64,000 nucleotides of DNA from an uncultured Pseudacidovorax sp. (GTDB taxonomy: Bacteria; Pseudomonadota; Gammaproteobacteria; Burkholderiales; Burkholderiaceae_C), in contig NZ_CAJYES010000110.1 in the NCBI RefSeq assembly GCF_913773995.1, positions 1 to 64,000 on the forward strand. Direction: 5' to 3'. Under the pieces are notes generated by a model. It saw only the letters and a list, made by a program, of their open reading frames with translations. It was not told where the DNA came from and did not search any database. Each line of letters begins with the position of its first letter. Within the stretch, counting starts at the first letter, position 1. This document shows, one piece after another, positions 44,232 through 53,180 of the stretch. The translations under genes and the position numbers were made by a program.

Positions 44232-44939
44232 ATGAACGACAGAAGTTTCGGCAAGGCCCTGGCGGCCGAATTCGTCGGCACCTTCTGGCTGGTGCTGGGT
44301 GGGTGCGGCAGTGCGGTGCTGGCGGCAGCGTTTCCGCAGCTGGGCATCGGCTTCGCGGGCGTGGCGCTGGCCTTCGGGCTGACGGTGCTGACCGGCGCCT
44401 ATGCGCTGGGCCCGATCTCGGGCGGGCATTTCAACCCGGCCGTGTCGCTGGGGCTGACGGTGGCGGGGCGCTTCTCGGCCAATCGCCTGCCGGGCTATGT
44501 GGTGGCGCAGGTGGTGGGGGCTGCGGCTGCCGCGGCAGTGCTCTACGCGATCGCGACCGGCAAGGCGGGCGCGCAGATCGGCGGCTTTGCCACCAACGGC
44601 TATGGCGAGCATTCGCCGGGCGGCTACTCGATGAATGCCGCGCTGGTCACCGAAGTGGTGATGACGGCGGTCTTCCTGCTGGTGATCCTGGGCGTCACGG
44701 CGCGTCGTGCGGCGGCCGGCTTCGGTGGGCTGGCCATCGGGCTCTGCCTGACGCTGATCCACCTCATCTCGATCCCGGTGGACAACACCTCGGTCAATCC
44801 GGCACGCAGCACGGGCGTGGCGCTGTTCGGGCCGGCCTATGCGGCCAGCGAGCTGTGGCTGTTCTGGACCGCGCCGCTGGTGGGCGCGGTGCTGGGCGCG
44901 CTGATCTGGCGCCTGGTGCTGGCCGGCCGGGACGACTGA
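44232..44939 (+). CDS. aqpZ: Aquaporin Z
   Basis: 235-aa inner-membrane water channel of the MIP family. Six hydrophobic segments and both NPA boxes: GHFNPAVSL (Asn68) and VNPARST (Asn189), with Arg192 of the selectivity filter right behind. The [21 protein letters not shown] start and SGGHFNPAV match AqpZ. Length as in E. coli AqpZ (231). GAGGAAGGGATCTCCC precedes the ATG. Stands alone. Confidence 0.96.
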   Translation: MNDRSFGKALAAEFVGTFWLVLGGCGSAVLAAAFPQLGIGFAGVALAFGLTVLTGAYALGPISGGHFNPAVSLGLTVAGRFSANRLPGYVVAQVVGAAAAAAVLYAIATGKAGAQIGGFATNGYGEHSPGGYSMNAALVTEVVMTAVFLLVILGVTARRAAAGFGGLAIGLCLTLIHLISIPVDNTSVNPARSTGVALFGPAYAASELWLFWTAPLVGAVLGALIWRLVLAGRDD

Positions 44940-45017
44940 AGGCACGAGGACCGCGTCGGCGCCCCCGTGTGCGGAGGAGCGCCACCCCGCGCAACAACGG
45001 GGCCGGCGCTCGGGGCC

Positions 45018-45380
45018 TTACATCCCGGGCATCGGCAGGGCGGTGGACTGGCCGATGGCCTCGCTGTTGCCACCGCTGTGCGCCGCGGCCAGCGCATCGG
45101 CCTGGGCGTGGCTGCCATCGCCCGGCTGCAGCAGGGCGGGCATCACGGTCGATTGGCCGATGGCCTCGGTGCTCACGGGACGGGCGGCGGCCATGGCGCC
45201 GGTGTTGACCTCGTCGCGCGACAGCGTCGAACTGAGCGGGGCCATCGCCGTGGACTGGCCGAGGACCTCGCTGCCGCCGCCGTTCCAGGCGGATTGGGCC
45301 CAGGCGCCCACGGTGCCGGTGGCCAGAAGGGTGCCCAGTGCCACGCCGGCGGCCAGGCGGAAGGTTGCAGGTGCGCGCAT
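45018..45380 (-). CDS. Small exported protein with three GQST repeats
   Basis: 120-aa protein with a signal peptide (MRAPATFRLAAGVALGTLLA, cleavage near AWAQS). The mature 90 residues contain three imperfect repeats: SEVLGQSTAMAPL, TEAIGQSTVMPAL and SEAIGQSTALPMPGM (C terminus), joined by Ala/Gly/Asp-rich linkers. No family recognised. It lies 82 bases downstream of the sensor-kinase gene on the same strand and could be a small periplasmic partner of that system, as is seen for some QseBC-like loci; this is inference. Confidence 0.65.
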   Translation of the reverse strand: MRAPATFRLAAGVALGTLLATGTVGAWAQSAWNGGGSEVLGQSTAMAPLSSTLSRDEVNTGAMAAARPVSTEAIGQSTVMPALLQPGDGSHAQADALAAAHSGGNSEAIGQSTALPMPGM

Positions 45381-45462
45381 GTCGATTTCCTTGTTCACAA
45401 CATCAGGGCAGGTCACGCGCCGGCTGCGCCATGCTGGCCGGCGGACCTGCCTGACGGCCACT

Positions 45463-46878
45463 CTAGGTGGCGTTTCTGAGCTGGAAATGAGTCGGAGCCG
45501 AGCCCAGGTGGACCCGCGCGCGCAGGCCACTGCGCTGTTCGGCCCGACGGCGGTTGATCAGCTCGATGCGCAGGCCATGTCGGCGCGCCACGCTGGCGGC
45601 GATGGCCAGGCCCAGCCCGCTGCCGCCGGCCGCCGCGCCGGGCGCGCGGTAGAAGCGGTCGAACACCCGGGGCAGCACGTCGTCGGCAATGCCGGGGCCC
45701 TCGTCCACCACGTCGACCACGGTGCCACCGCCGGGCAGCGCATGCACCAGCAGGTCGACGCAGCCAGCGGGCAGGCTGTGGCGCACGGCGTTGTCGAGCA
45801 GGTTGTCGAACAGGCTGCGCAGTTCCACCGGGGAGCCCTGCAGCTGCAGCGCCTGCAGATCAGGCGCGGCGCAGAAGCCCAGATCCACACGGCGCTGCTC
45901 GGCCACCTCGGCGAACTGGGCCACTGCCTCGCGCAACAGCGGCAGCAGCGGCACGGGTTCGGCCTGCAGCGGCTCGCCCGCCTCCTGCCGCGACAGGCGC
46001 AGCAGCTGGGCCTGCAGCCGCTGGGCGCGCGCGACACCGGTCTCCAGCCGGGCGAAGCTCTCCTGGGCAGGGCCGTCGGCGGGCATGTGCGGGCGCAGGT
46101 TGTCCAGTTGCAGGCCGATGGCGGTGAAGGGCGTGCGCAGCTCGTGCGCCGCATCGGCCACGAAGCGCTGCTGCGCCTGCAGTGCCGCCCGCAGCCGGCC
46201 GAGCAGGGCGTTGAAGGCCTGCACCAGTGGCCGGATCTCGGCCGGCACCCGCTCGGGCGCCATGCCGCGCGGGCTGCGCTCGTCCTGCGCAGCGACCTCG
46301 CGCGCCACGGCCCGCAGTGCCCGCGAGCCGCGCCACACCACCAGCCATTGCAGCAGCAGCGTGGCGGGCAGCAGCGCCAGGATCGGCAGGCCCTCGGCCA
46401 GGGCCCGCTTGAACGAGCGCTGCTGGCGGAAGGCGCGGCTTTGCAGCACCTGCACCCGCAGCCGCTCCGCGCCATCGGCGGGCGCGGTGTAGACGCGCCA
46501 GCGCTGGCTGGGCAGCGGGCCGGTGTGCAGTTCCGCAAAGCCGGGCTGGGCCTGCAGCGGCACGGCCAGCTCGGCCGAGGCGACTTCCTGCCGCTGGCCG
46601 TCCGGCGTCCACAGCTGCACCACCAGGGCGCCGCGGCGCTCGATGGCTTCGGCGTCGACGGCGGGCAGCTCGCGCACGTGCCGGCGACCGGCATAGGACT
46701 CGGCCATGGCGCGCATCTGATCGTCGCGCAGCCCTTCGATGATGCGTCCGTAGACCGCGTAGGCGCCCCAGGTCGTCAGCAGGCCGGCCACCAGGTGCAG
46801 CAGCACCAGCCAGCCAAGCAGGCGTCGGCCCAGCGAGGACGCGGGCCGCGCACGCGGCGCGGCTTCAGTCGCGGTCAT
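45463..46878 (-). CDS. Sensor histidine kinase (QseC-like)
   Basis: 471-aa membrane kinase. TM1 about residues 19-42, a periplasmic loop of about 120 residues, TM2 about 163-183, a HAMP region, HisKA with His245 in FVADAAHELRTPFTAI, and HATPase_c with DNLLDNAVRHS (N box), DEGPGI (G1) and GGSGLGLAIAASVARRHG (G2). It overlaps the response-regulator gene by 14 bases. The signal sensed is unknown. Confidence 0.93.
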   Translation of the reverse strand: MTATEAAPRARPASSLGRRLLGWLVLLHLVAGLLTTWGAYAVYGRIIEGLRDDQMRAMAESYAGRRHVRELPAVDAEAIERRGALVVQLWTPDGQRQEVASAELAVPLQAQPGFAELHTGPLPSQRWRVYTAPADGAERLRVQVLQSRAFRQQRSFKRALAEGLPILALLPATLLLQWLVVWRGSRALRAVAREVAAQDERSPRGMAPERVPAEIRPLVQAFNALLGRLRAALQAQQRFVADAAHELRTPFTAIGLQLDNLRPHMPADGPAQESFARLETGVARAQRLQAQLLRLSRQEAGEPLQAEPVPLLPLLREAVAQFAEVAEQRRVDLGFCAAPDLQALQLQGSPVELRSLFDNLLDNAVRHSLPAGCVDLLVHALPGGGTVVDVVDEGPGIADDVLPRVFDRFYRAPGAAAGGSGLGLAIAASVARRHGLRIELINRRRAEQRSGLRARVHLGSAPTHFQLRNAT

Positions 46879-47602
46879 GGCCGGGAAGAAGGGGCGCAGC
46901 GTCGGCCGGGCCGACAGGGCGGGCGCCCGGCGCTGCGGTCGCCGGATTGCTCACGCGCCAGCCCAGGCCGCGCATGTTGCGGATCACGTCCGCGCCCAGG
47001 CGGCGGCGCAGGCCGTAGATGAGCACGTCCAGCGCGTTGCTGTTGACCTCGTCGTCCCAGCCGTAGAGGCGCTGCTCCAGCTGGGCCCGCGAGAGCACCG
47101 CGCCGGGGCGCTCCAGCAGGGCGTGCATCAGCGCGAATTCGCGCGCGCTCAAGGGCTCGTGCCGGCCGTCCGGCAGATGCAGCTCGCGCGTGGCCAGGTC
47201 CAGCTGCAGCTGCGGCGTGCCGATGCGGGGCTGCGCAGCGCCGCCGTGGCGTCGCACCACGGCGCGCATGCGGGCGAGCAGCTCGCGCAGCGCGAAGGGC
47301 TTGGGCAGGTAGTCGTCGGCGCCCAGGTCCAGGCCGGCCACGCGGTCGTCCAGGCCGTCGCGGGCGGTGAGCACCACCACCGGCGTGCGGTCGCCGCGCG
47401 CGCGGGCACGGCGCAGCAGGGCGGTGCCTTCCTGTCCGGGCAGTCCCAGGTCGAGCAGCACGCAGGCATAGGCGCCGTCGGCCAGGGCACGCTCGCCGCT
47501 GAGCCCGTCGGCCGCCCAGTCCAGGGACCAGCCCTCGCGCGCTAGGCCCTGGCGCAGGCTGGCTGCGATCATCTCGTCGTCTTCCACCAGCAGGGCGCGC
47601 AT
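46865..47602 (-). CDS. OmpR-family response regulator (QseB-like)
   Basis: 245-aa regulator. Receiver domain (1-118): acidic pocket VEDDE (Glu7-Asp9), phosphoacceptor Asp51 in LLDLGLPG, Thr79 in VVVLTARD, and Lys101 in LPKPF. C-terminal winged helix (about 128-225): LSAREFALMHALLERPGAVLSRAQLEQRLYGWDDEVNSNALDVLIYGLRRRLG. The tail of about 20 residues is Ala/Pro-rich. First gene of the two-component operon. Confidence 0.95.
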   Translation of the reverse strand: MRALLVEDDEMIAASLRQGLAREGWSLDWAADGLSGERALADGAYACVLLDLGLPGQEGTALLRRARARGDRTPVVVLTARDGLDDRVAGLDLGADDYLPKPFALRELLARMRAVVRRHGGAAQPRIGTPQLQLDLATRELHLPDGRHEPLSAREFALMHALLERPGAVLSRAQLEQRLYGWDDEVNSNALDVLIYGLRRRLGADVIRNMRGLGWRVSNPATAAPGARPVGPADAAPLLPGHDRD

Positions 47603-47730
47603 GGGATGTCTCCGCCGTTGTCGTCGGGCGCGGATGCTGGGTGGAGCGACTTAAGGCAGGCTGATCAGCGGGTGCCCTGCCCCGAAGCCCAGCTGATCAG
47701 GGTGCGCAGATAAATACTGCAGAATGTGGC

Positions 47731-47753
47731 TTAAGCCGGAAAATCCGACTTAA
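47731..47753. promoter_or_regulatory. Inverted repeat upstream of hipBA
   Basis: ttaagccgga and tccgacttaa are 10-bp arms with one mismatch around aaa, ending 11 bases before the hipB ATG. Position and symmetry suit an HTH-antitoxin operator. Confidence 0.55.
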
Positions 47754-47764
47754 TACCTATCTGA

Positions 47765-48079
47765 ATGGAATTAGCGCTGAGTTCCCCCGCCGAGATCGCG
47801 AGCACTCTGTGCGCGCGGTTGCGCACCGAACGGCTCGCCCAGGGCATGACCCAGGCCGAGGTCGCGGCACGCGCCGGGGTGGCGGTCAACACCGTCTCCA
47901 ACCTGGAGGCGGGGCGAAGTACAGCCTTCGAGAACGTGGTGCGGGTTGCGGTGGTGCTGGGCCGACGCGACGAGCTGGTGGCGCTCTTCCAGCCGCGGCT
48001 GGAGAGCCTGCACGACATTGCCCGCTACGAGGGCAGCGCCAAGCGCCAGCGGGCGCGCAGGAAGGCAGGCGATGCCTGA
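47765..48079 (+). CDS. hipB: HipB-like HTH antitoxin
   Basis: 104-aa XRE protein: LCARLRTERLAQGMTQAEVAARAGVAVNTVSNLEAGRSTAFENVVRVAVVLGRRDELVALF covers an HTH of about residues 15-70, followed by a basic Arg/Lys C-terminal tail. No Shine-Dalgarno is visible before the ATG. It overlaps the HipA gene by eight bases. Should repress the operon and bind the HipA kinase. Confidence 0.85.
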   Translation: MELALSSPAEIASTLCARLRTERLAQGMTQAEVAARAGVAVNTVSNLEAGRSTAFENVVRVAVVLGRRDELVALFQPRLESLHDIARYEGSAKRQRARRKAGDA

Positions 48080-49334
48080 GCGGATCGACGTCTGGTACGA
48101 GGGCTGGGGCGAACGCTGGCACTGGGGCTCGCTGGTGTCGTCCACGGCCATCACGGGTCGGCCGCTGATCGCCTTCGAGTACAGCGACGAGGCCCTGCGC
48201 CGCGGGCTGGAGCTGTCGGCCCACACGCTGCCTCTCAAGGGGCCGCGGCTGCGCCACGGCTTTCCGGCGCATCAGATGGGCCTGCCCGGCCCGGTGTACG
48301 ACGCTTTGCCCGATGGCTGGGGTCTGCTGCTGATGGACCGGCTGTTCAAGCGCCGCGGCCTCAACCCGGCGCGCATCGGCCCGCTGGAGCGGTTGGCGTA
48401 CGTCGGCCGCAGCGCCATGGGTGCGCTTTCCTTCGAGCCGCCCGCGGCAGAGGGCGAGGCCCCGCCGGGGAAGGTCATGCTCGCCCAACTCGCGGCCGAG
48501 GTGCAGGAGGTGCAGCGTGGCCAAGGCGGCGCCTTCCTGCAGCGCCTGCTGCAGATGGGCGGCTCGCCACAGGGCGCGCGGCCCAAGGTGCTGCTCTACC
48601 GCGAGCCCGCCACAGGCATCTTCAGCACGGCCGACGGGCCAGGACTGGAGCCCTGGCTCATCAAGTTTCCCGCGCAGCACGAGCCGGCCGAGGTCTGCGC
48701 CGTCGAGGCGGCCTATGCCCAGGCCCTGCGCGACTGCGGCATCGACACGCCGGCCACCGAGCACTTCGCGCTGCCCGGCGGCCAGGCCGCCTTCGGCAGC
48801 CGGCGCTTCGACCGCGACGCCGGCAAGCGTGTGCCGATCCAGAGCCTGGCCGCCTTCATCGGTGCCGACTTCCGCACGCCCGGCGCGCTCGATGCCGCGA
48901 CCTTCCTGCGCGCCACGCTGCTGTGCACCAACGATGTCCGCGAGCGCACGCGGGCCTACGAGCGCGTGGTCTTCAACGTCGCCTTCCACAACCGGGACGA
49001 CCATCCGAAGAACTTCGCCTACCGCCTGTCGGCGCGCGGGCACTGGCAACTGGCGCCGGCCTTCGACGTCACCTTCTGCGAAGGCCCGGGCGGCTACCAC
49101 CAGATGGACGTGATGGGTGAGGCGCTGGACGTCGACCGTGCGGCGCTGCTGCGGCTGGGTGAGCAGGAGGCGGAGCTTTCGCGCGCGCAGGCCAGCGAAA
49201 CGATCGAGCGCATCGCTGCCGTGGCCAGCAGCTTCGTCCAGTCGGCGCGGCAGCGGTTCACGGGTCTGATCGCGCCGGACACCCTGGCGCTGATCCAGCG
49301 CCGCATCGACGACAACCTGCGGCAGTTGGGCTAG
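48072..49334 (+). CDS. hipA: HipA-family serine/threonine kinase toxin
   Basis: 420-aa HipA-type protein. N-terminal couple_HipA region (GPVYDALPDGWGLLLMDRLFKRRG), then HipA_C kinase core: EPWLIKFPAQ (ATP-binding Lys), AEVCAVEAAYAQALRDCGI, FGSRRFDRD, and the catalytic loop VVFNVAFHNRDDHPKNFAY with its Asp-x-x-x-x-Asn. The metal-binding Asp follows in LAPAFDVTFCEG. Length fits HipA (about 420-440). Antitoxin-first order and overlap with hipB fit the classical module. The target could be GltX, as for E. coli HipA, but this is not shown. Confidence 0.9.
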   Translation: MPERIDVWYEGWGERWHWGSLVSSTAITGRPLIAFEYSDEALRRGLELSAHTLPLKGPRLRHGFPAHQMGLPGPVYDALPDGWGLLLMDRLFKRRGLNPARIGPLERLAYVGRSAMGALSFEPPAAEGEAPPGKVMLAQLAAEVQEVQRGQGGAFLQRLLQMGGSPQGARPKVLLYREPATGIFSTADGPGLEPWLIKFPAQHEPAEVCAVEAAYAQALRDCGIDTPATEHFALPGGQAAFGSRRFDRDAGKRVPIQSLAAFIGADFRTPGALDAATFLRATLLCTNDVRERTRAYERVVFNVAFHNRDDHPKNFAYRLSARGHWQLAPAFDVTFCEGPGGYHQMDVMGEALDVDRAALLRLGEQEAELSRAQASETIERIAAVASSFVQSARQRFTGLIAPDTLALIQRRIDDNLRQLG

Positions 49335-49407
49335 CCGCAGCCGCCGCACACACGCCGGTCGCGGCGTGCGTGGCGCGGCGCAATGCAGGCTGGGTTCTGC
49401 TGGCCGC

Positions 49408-50187
49408 TCAGAACCGCTCGTCCGCCCCCAGGTAGCGCCACTGCCCCTGCGGCAGCTGCCCCAGCACCACATTGCCGATGCGGATGCGCTTGAGGCCCAC
49501 CACGCGCAGGCCCACGGCCTCGCACATGCGGCGGATCTGGCGCTTCTTGCCTTCCTTGAGCACGAAGCGCAGCTGCTCGGGGTTCTGCCAGTCCACGCGC
49601 GCCGGCTTCAGCGGCTGGCCGTCGAGCGACAGGCCTTGGCGCAGGCGCGCGATCTGCTCGCGCGGAAAAACCGACTGCACGTCGATCGTGCGCTCCTGGC
49701 CGCCCATGGGCCAGCTCACGCGCACGAGGTATTCCTTCTCGATGTCCGAGTCCTCGCCGATCAGCTGGCGGGCGACGCGGCCGTCCTGCGTCAGCACCAG
49801 CAGGCCGACGGAGTCGATGTCCAGCCGGCCGGCGGGCGCCAGACCGCGCAGCTGCTCGGGCGCGAAGCGCTGGCGGCTGCCGTCGCCGCGCCAGTGGTTG
49901 CGCGGCTGCACCAGGGTGACGGCGGGCTGGTGGCCGTCCTCGGCCTGACCGCTGACATAGCCCACGGGCTTGTGCAGCAGGATGGTCACGCGCTGCTCCT
50001 GCTGGCCCTGGGCGCGCTTGTCGACCTCGATGCGATCCGTCGGCCCCACCTTGACGCCCATGGCCGCGACCTGGCCGTTGACCTTGACCCAGCCGCGTTC
50101 GATCCACGCATCGGCCTCGCGCCGCGAGCACAGGCCCAGGTCGGCCATGCGCTTGTTGAGTCGGATCGGGTCGGGCTGGTCGGTCAT
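49408..50187 (-). CDS. rRNA pseudouridine synthase, RsuA/RluB/RluF family
   Basis: 259-aa enzyme. An N-terminal S4 RNA-binding domain ([34 protein letters not shown]) is followed by the RsuA-type catalytic domain, with the catalytic Asp in [19 protein letters not shown], then IEKEYLVRV and [29 protein letters not shown]. The pattern QWRYLGADE at the end, together with KEYLV and RRMCE, resembles RluF (23S rRNA U2604) most, but RluB/RsuA cannot be excluded. Start 50187 is right before the S4 domain. Confidence 0.9.
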   Translation of the reverse strand: MTDQPDPIRLNKRMADLGLCSRREADAWIERGWVKVNGQVAAMGVKVGPTDRIEVDKRAQGQQEQRVTILLHKPVGYVSGQAEDGHQPAVTLVQPRNHWRGDGSRQRFAPEQLRGLAPAGRLDIDSVGLLVLTQDGRVARQLIGEDSDIEKEYLVRVSWPMGGQERTIDVQSVFPREQIARLRQGLSLDGQPLKPARVDWQNPEQLRFVLKEGKKRQIRRMCEAVGLRVVGLKRIRIGNVVLGQLPQGQWRYLGADERF

Positions 50188-50233
50188 CGGGCAGGCAGCG
50201 AAGGGCGGCGGTGGACGGGGCGCCATTGTCCCC

Positions 50234-50833
50234 TCACACCAGGCCCAGCACCCCCAGCACCGCGCCGGCCCCCAGCAGCCACAGCAGGTGGACCCGCGTG
50301 CGCCAGACGATCAGCCCGGCCACGCCGGCCAGCAGCCAGACCGGCCAGCGCGCATGGCCCGCGACCTCGTTGCTGCGCGCCAGAACCCAGCCTGTGGCCA
50401 CCAGCAGCCCGACGGCCACCGGCGCCAGGCCCTGCTTGAAGGCCCGCACGCCACGGTGCGTGCGATTGCGGTGCGCCCAGCGCGTGGCCAGCAGGGTGAG
50501 CACGCTGCTGGGCAGCATGATGCCGGTCATGGTGGTGGCCACGCCCAGCAGGCCGAGCAGCCAGGCATGCGGGCCGGCCCCGATGCCGCCGCCGGCGTTC
50601 AGGCCCACGTTCCAGCCCATCAGCGCCACGAACAGGATGTTGGGCCCAGGCGCGGCCTGGGCGATGGCGACCGAGGCGTTGAACTGCATCGGGTCCAGCC
50701 AGCCCTTCTGCGCCACCAGGTAGCGCTGCATGTCGGGCAGGGTGGTGATGGCGCCGCTCACCGCCATCAGCGACAGCAGCATGTATTGGCCGAGCAGGCT
50801 CAGCCAGTCGTGCCAGTGCAGGGTGATGCTCAT
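50234..50833 (-). CDS. Chromate transporter, short ChrA half (second)
   Basis: 199-aa membrane protein of the CHR family (PF02417), one half of a classical ChrA. It contains [47 protein letters not shown] (AQxxPGPN signature) and about six hydrophobic segments. It follows the other half-size CHR gene by 12 bases; such pairs act together as split chromate efflux pumps. Confidence 0.9.
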   Translation of the reverse strand: MSITLHWHDWLSLLGQYMLLSLMAVSGAITTLPDMQRYLVAQKGWLDPMQFNASVAIAQAAPGPNILFVALMGWNVGLNAGGGIGAGPHAWLLGLLGVATTMTGIMLPSSVLTLLATRWAHRNRTHRGVRAFKQGLAPVAVGLLVATGWVLARSNEVAGHARWPVWLLAGVAGLIVWRTRVHLLWLLGAGAVLGVLGLV

Positions 50834-50845
50834 GGTCGCCTTGCC

Positions 50846-51448
50846 TCAGGGCCGCAGCCGCGTGAAGGTCCACACGCAGGCACCGCCGCCCACGATCAGC
50901 AGCACCCAGCCCAGCGGCACGCGCACCAGCGCGATCAGCACGAACACCAGCGCCGCGATGCCCACGCCGGCCGCGAAGCCAAGCGGATGCGCACGCAGCG
51001 AAGGAATCAGCTTGACGCCCGTGGCGGCGATGACGCCGCCGGCCACGCTGCTCATGCCGCGCAGCGCACCGGCCACGCGCGGGTCGTTGGCATAGTGGGC
51101 ATGCAGAACGGCCAGCACGAGGATCACCGCCAGCGGCAGCACCAGCATGCCGGCCAGCCCGGCCAGTGCGCCACGCAGGCCGAAGTGCCGGTCGCCCAGC
51201 ATCAGCGCCAGGTTAATGACGTTGGGACCGGGCAGCACCTGGGCCACGGCCCAGTCCTCGATGAACTGCTCCTTGGTGAGCCAGCGCTTGCGCTCCACCA
51301 GTTCGCGCTGCACCACGGCCAGCACGCCGCCGAAGCCCTGCAGCGCGAGGATGGTGAAGGAGAGGAAGAGGTCGGCGAGGGATTCGGGTCGTGCGGGCGC
51401 TTGGTGCGGGGCGGCGTCGGCATCGGCCACGGAGGGCGGCACTGGCAT
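50846..51448 (-). CDS. Chromate transporter, short ChrA half (first)
   Basis: 200-aa CHR-family membrane protein: LFLSFTILALQGFGGVLAVVQRELVERKRWLTKEQFIEDWAVAQVLPGPNVINLALMLG carries the GFGG and AQxLPGPN signatures. The N-terminal 25 residues are Pro/Ala-rich. Together with the downstream gene it forms a split ChrA pair exporting chromate (or handling sulfate-like anions) across the inner membrane. Bases 51449-51552 hold no gene. Confidence 0.9.
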   Translation of the reverse strand: MPVPPSVADADAAPHQAPARPESLADLFLSFTILALQGFGGVLAVVQRELVERKRWLTKEQFIEDWAVAQVLPGPNVINLALMLGDRHFGLRGALAGLAGMLVLPLAVILVLAVLHAHYANDPRVAGALRGMSSVAGGVIAATGVKLIPSLRAHPLGFAAGVGIAALVFVLIALVRVPLGWVLLIVGGGACVWTFTRLRP

Positions 51449-51552
51449 GGCGGCGGATTATGCGGGCGGTATTGCCGCGGGCCGGCCCTGTCGTCAGGCG
51501 CGGATCAGTCGCCGCCGTTTCTCCCTCTCCCGCAATGGTGGAGGACTCCTGC

Positions 51553-52035
51553 TCAGCGCCCCCTGCCGGCCAGCCTCAGGTGCAGCACACCCATGCCCAT
51601 CGCCAGCGCCGCGCCCCACCAGTAGTCCACCGGCAAGCCCAGCAGCCAGTGCGGATGCCAGTGCGCATGCACCGGGTCGAGCCTTGCCCAGCCATACGCC
51701 GGGTTGACCACGAACCACAGGCAGTCCTCGCTGACCCAGAAGGTGGCCAGGCCGCCCAGGGCCAGCACGAAGTCGCTCCAGCGCCAGCGGCCGTTGAAGG
51801 CCAGCGGCATGAAGAAGACCAGCAGCATGAAGCTGAACACCCAGGCGTGGTAGCCGGTCATGGCACGTCCGCCCCAGAAGATGTCGAGCAGCCAGTGGTG
51901 CTCGATGCGCCAGGTGGGCAGCGAGGTGGCCCAGCCCGCACCGCCTTCGATCTGGATCTCGGCATTGGCGAAGAAGAAGCCCATCAGCAGCGCCCAGGCG
52001 TAGTAGCCGAGCACGCGGCGCAGGCCCGCGCTCAT
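51553..52035 (-). CDS. Small multi-pass membrane protein, unknown function
   Basis: 160-aa hydrophobic protein with about four membrane segments and many Trp/His (WRIEHHWLLDIFWGGRAMTGYHAW, VHAHWHPHWLLGLPVDYWWG). No family recognised. Its ATG overlaps the stop of the glycosyltransferase gene by four bases, so it is the third cistron of the Crp-glycosyltransferase unit. A role in membrane-lipid chemistry or glycolipid handling is inference from that linkage. Confidence 0.7.
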   Translation of the reverse strand: MSAGLRRVLGYYAWALLMGFFFANAEIQIEGGAGWATSLPTWRIEHHWLLDIFWGGRAMTGYHAWVFSFMLLVFFMPLAFNGRWRWSDFVLALGGLATFWVSEDCLWFVVNPAYGWARLDPVHAHWHPHWLLGLPVDYWWGAALAMGMGVLHLRLAGRGR

Positions 52036-53180
52036 CGGCCGGCTCCTTCGATCACTTGCATCAGCACGGCGCGGGCGGCGCCCGGCTTGCCCAGCGCGCG
52101 GCTGCGTTCGGCCATGGCGCGCAGGCGGGGCGCATCGGCCATCAGGCGCGCGATCTTGTAGTCCAGCCCGATGGCGTCGTCGGTGAGCCAGGCGGCGCCT
52201 TCCTCCAGCAGGTGGATGGCGTTGTGCTCCTCCTGTCCCGGGATGGGCGAGGTCAGCAGCATCGGCCGGCCCAGCGCCATGCATTCGGAAATGGTGAGGC
52301 CGCCGGGCTTGGTGACCACCAGGTCAGCGGCGGTCATCAGCCGGTCCATCTCGGTGGTGAAGCCGATGGGCAGCAACCGGCCGGCGTGCTGCGCGGCCAG
52401 CGCCTGCAATTGCGCATGGGCCTCGGCATTGCGGCCGGCCACGGCGACAAGCTGGAAGTCCTGTCCCGGCAGCGCGAGCACGCGCCGCGCCATGCTGGGC
52501 AGGTCGCCCACGCCTGCGCCGCCCGAGACCATCAGCACCACGCCGCGCGCGGTGTCCAGGCCCAGGCTGCGCACGGCCGCGTCGCGCTCGGCCGTGGCCA
52601 CGTCGAAGGCGGGCATCACGGGGATGCCCGTGACATGGATGCGCGCCGCCGGCAGGCCGCGAGCGCGCATGCGGAAGGCCACCTCTTCATTGGCCGCGAA
52701 GTAGCCGGCCATGCCCGGCACGATCCACATGTTGTGCAGGTCGTAGTCGGTCACCTGCAGCCACAGCGAGGCCGGAAGGCGCGCGCGCTGCTGCTCGCGC
52801 GCCAGCAGCTCCGCCGGCAGGAAGTGGGTGCAGACGATGGCATCGGGCCGCTCGCGGGCGATCTGGCGCAGCAGCTCGCGCGCGCTCAGCCGCTCGATGC
52901 CGCGGCGCAGGCGCTGCGAGGCGGCGCTGTGCGGCGTGGCGTCGGCCTTGCCGTGCAGGTACGACCACACGTCGGGCGCGCGGTTGACGAGCTTGATGTA
53001 CCAGTCGGTGTAGACCTTGCGGAAGCCCGCTGCCACATGCGCCATCGCATCGATGTGCACGCATTGCCAGCCGGGCCAGTGCAGTTGCGCCGTGGCCGCG
53101 AGGGCCTGCGCGGCACGGACATGGCCGTTGCCTGCGCTGACGCTGAGGATGAGAAGCTTGCCGGGTTGCTGAGGAGTCAT
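52032..53180 (-). CDS. MGDG-synthase/MurG-like glycosyltransferase
   Basis: 382-aa GT28-type glycosyltransferase similar to monogalactosyldiacylglycerol synthases. N-terminal KLLILSVSAGNGHVRAAQALAATA (the SxGxGHxxAA motif of MGDG synthases) and WYIKLVNRAPDVWSYLHGK; C-terminal domain GVVLMVSGGAGVGDLPSMARRVL, ADLVVTKPGGLTISECMALGRPMLL (KPGGLTxxEC donor site) and PGQEEHNAIHLLEEGAA. Probable job: adding a sugar to diacylglycerol at the cytoplasmic membrane. It overlaps the Crp-like gene upstream and the membrane-protein gene downstream, each by four bases. Confidence 0.88.
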   Translation of the reverse strand: MTPQQPGKLLILSVSAGNGHVRAAQALAATAQLHWPGWQCVHIDAMAHVAAGFRKVYTDWYIKLVNRAPDVWSYLHGKADATPHSAASQRLRRGIERLSARELLRQIARERPDAIVCTHFLPAELLAREQQRARLPASLWLQVTDYDLHNMWIVPGMAGYFAANEEVAFRMRARGLPAARIHVTGIPVMPAFDVATAERDAAVRSLGLDTARGVVLMVSGGAGVGDLPSMARRVLALPGQDFQLVAVAGRNAEAHAQLQALAAQHAGRLLPIGFTTEMDRLMTAADLVVTKPGGLTISECMALGRPMLLTSPIPGQEEHNAIHLLEEGAAWLTDDAIGLDYKIARLMADAPRLRAMAERSRALGKPGAARAVLMQVIEGAGR

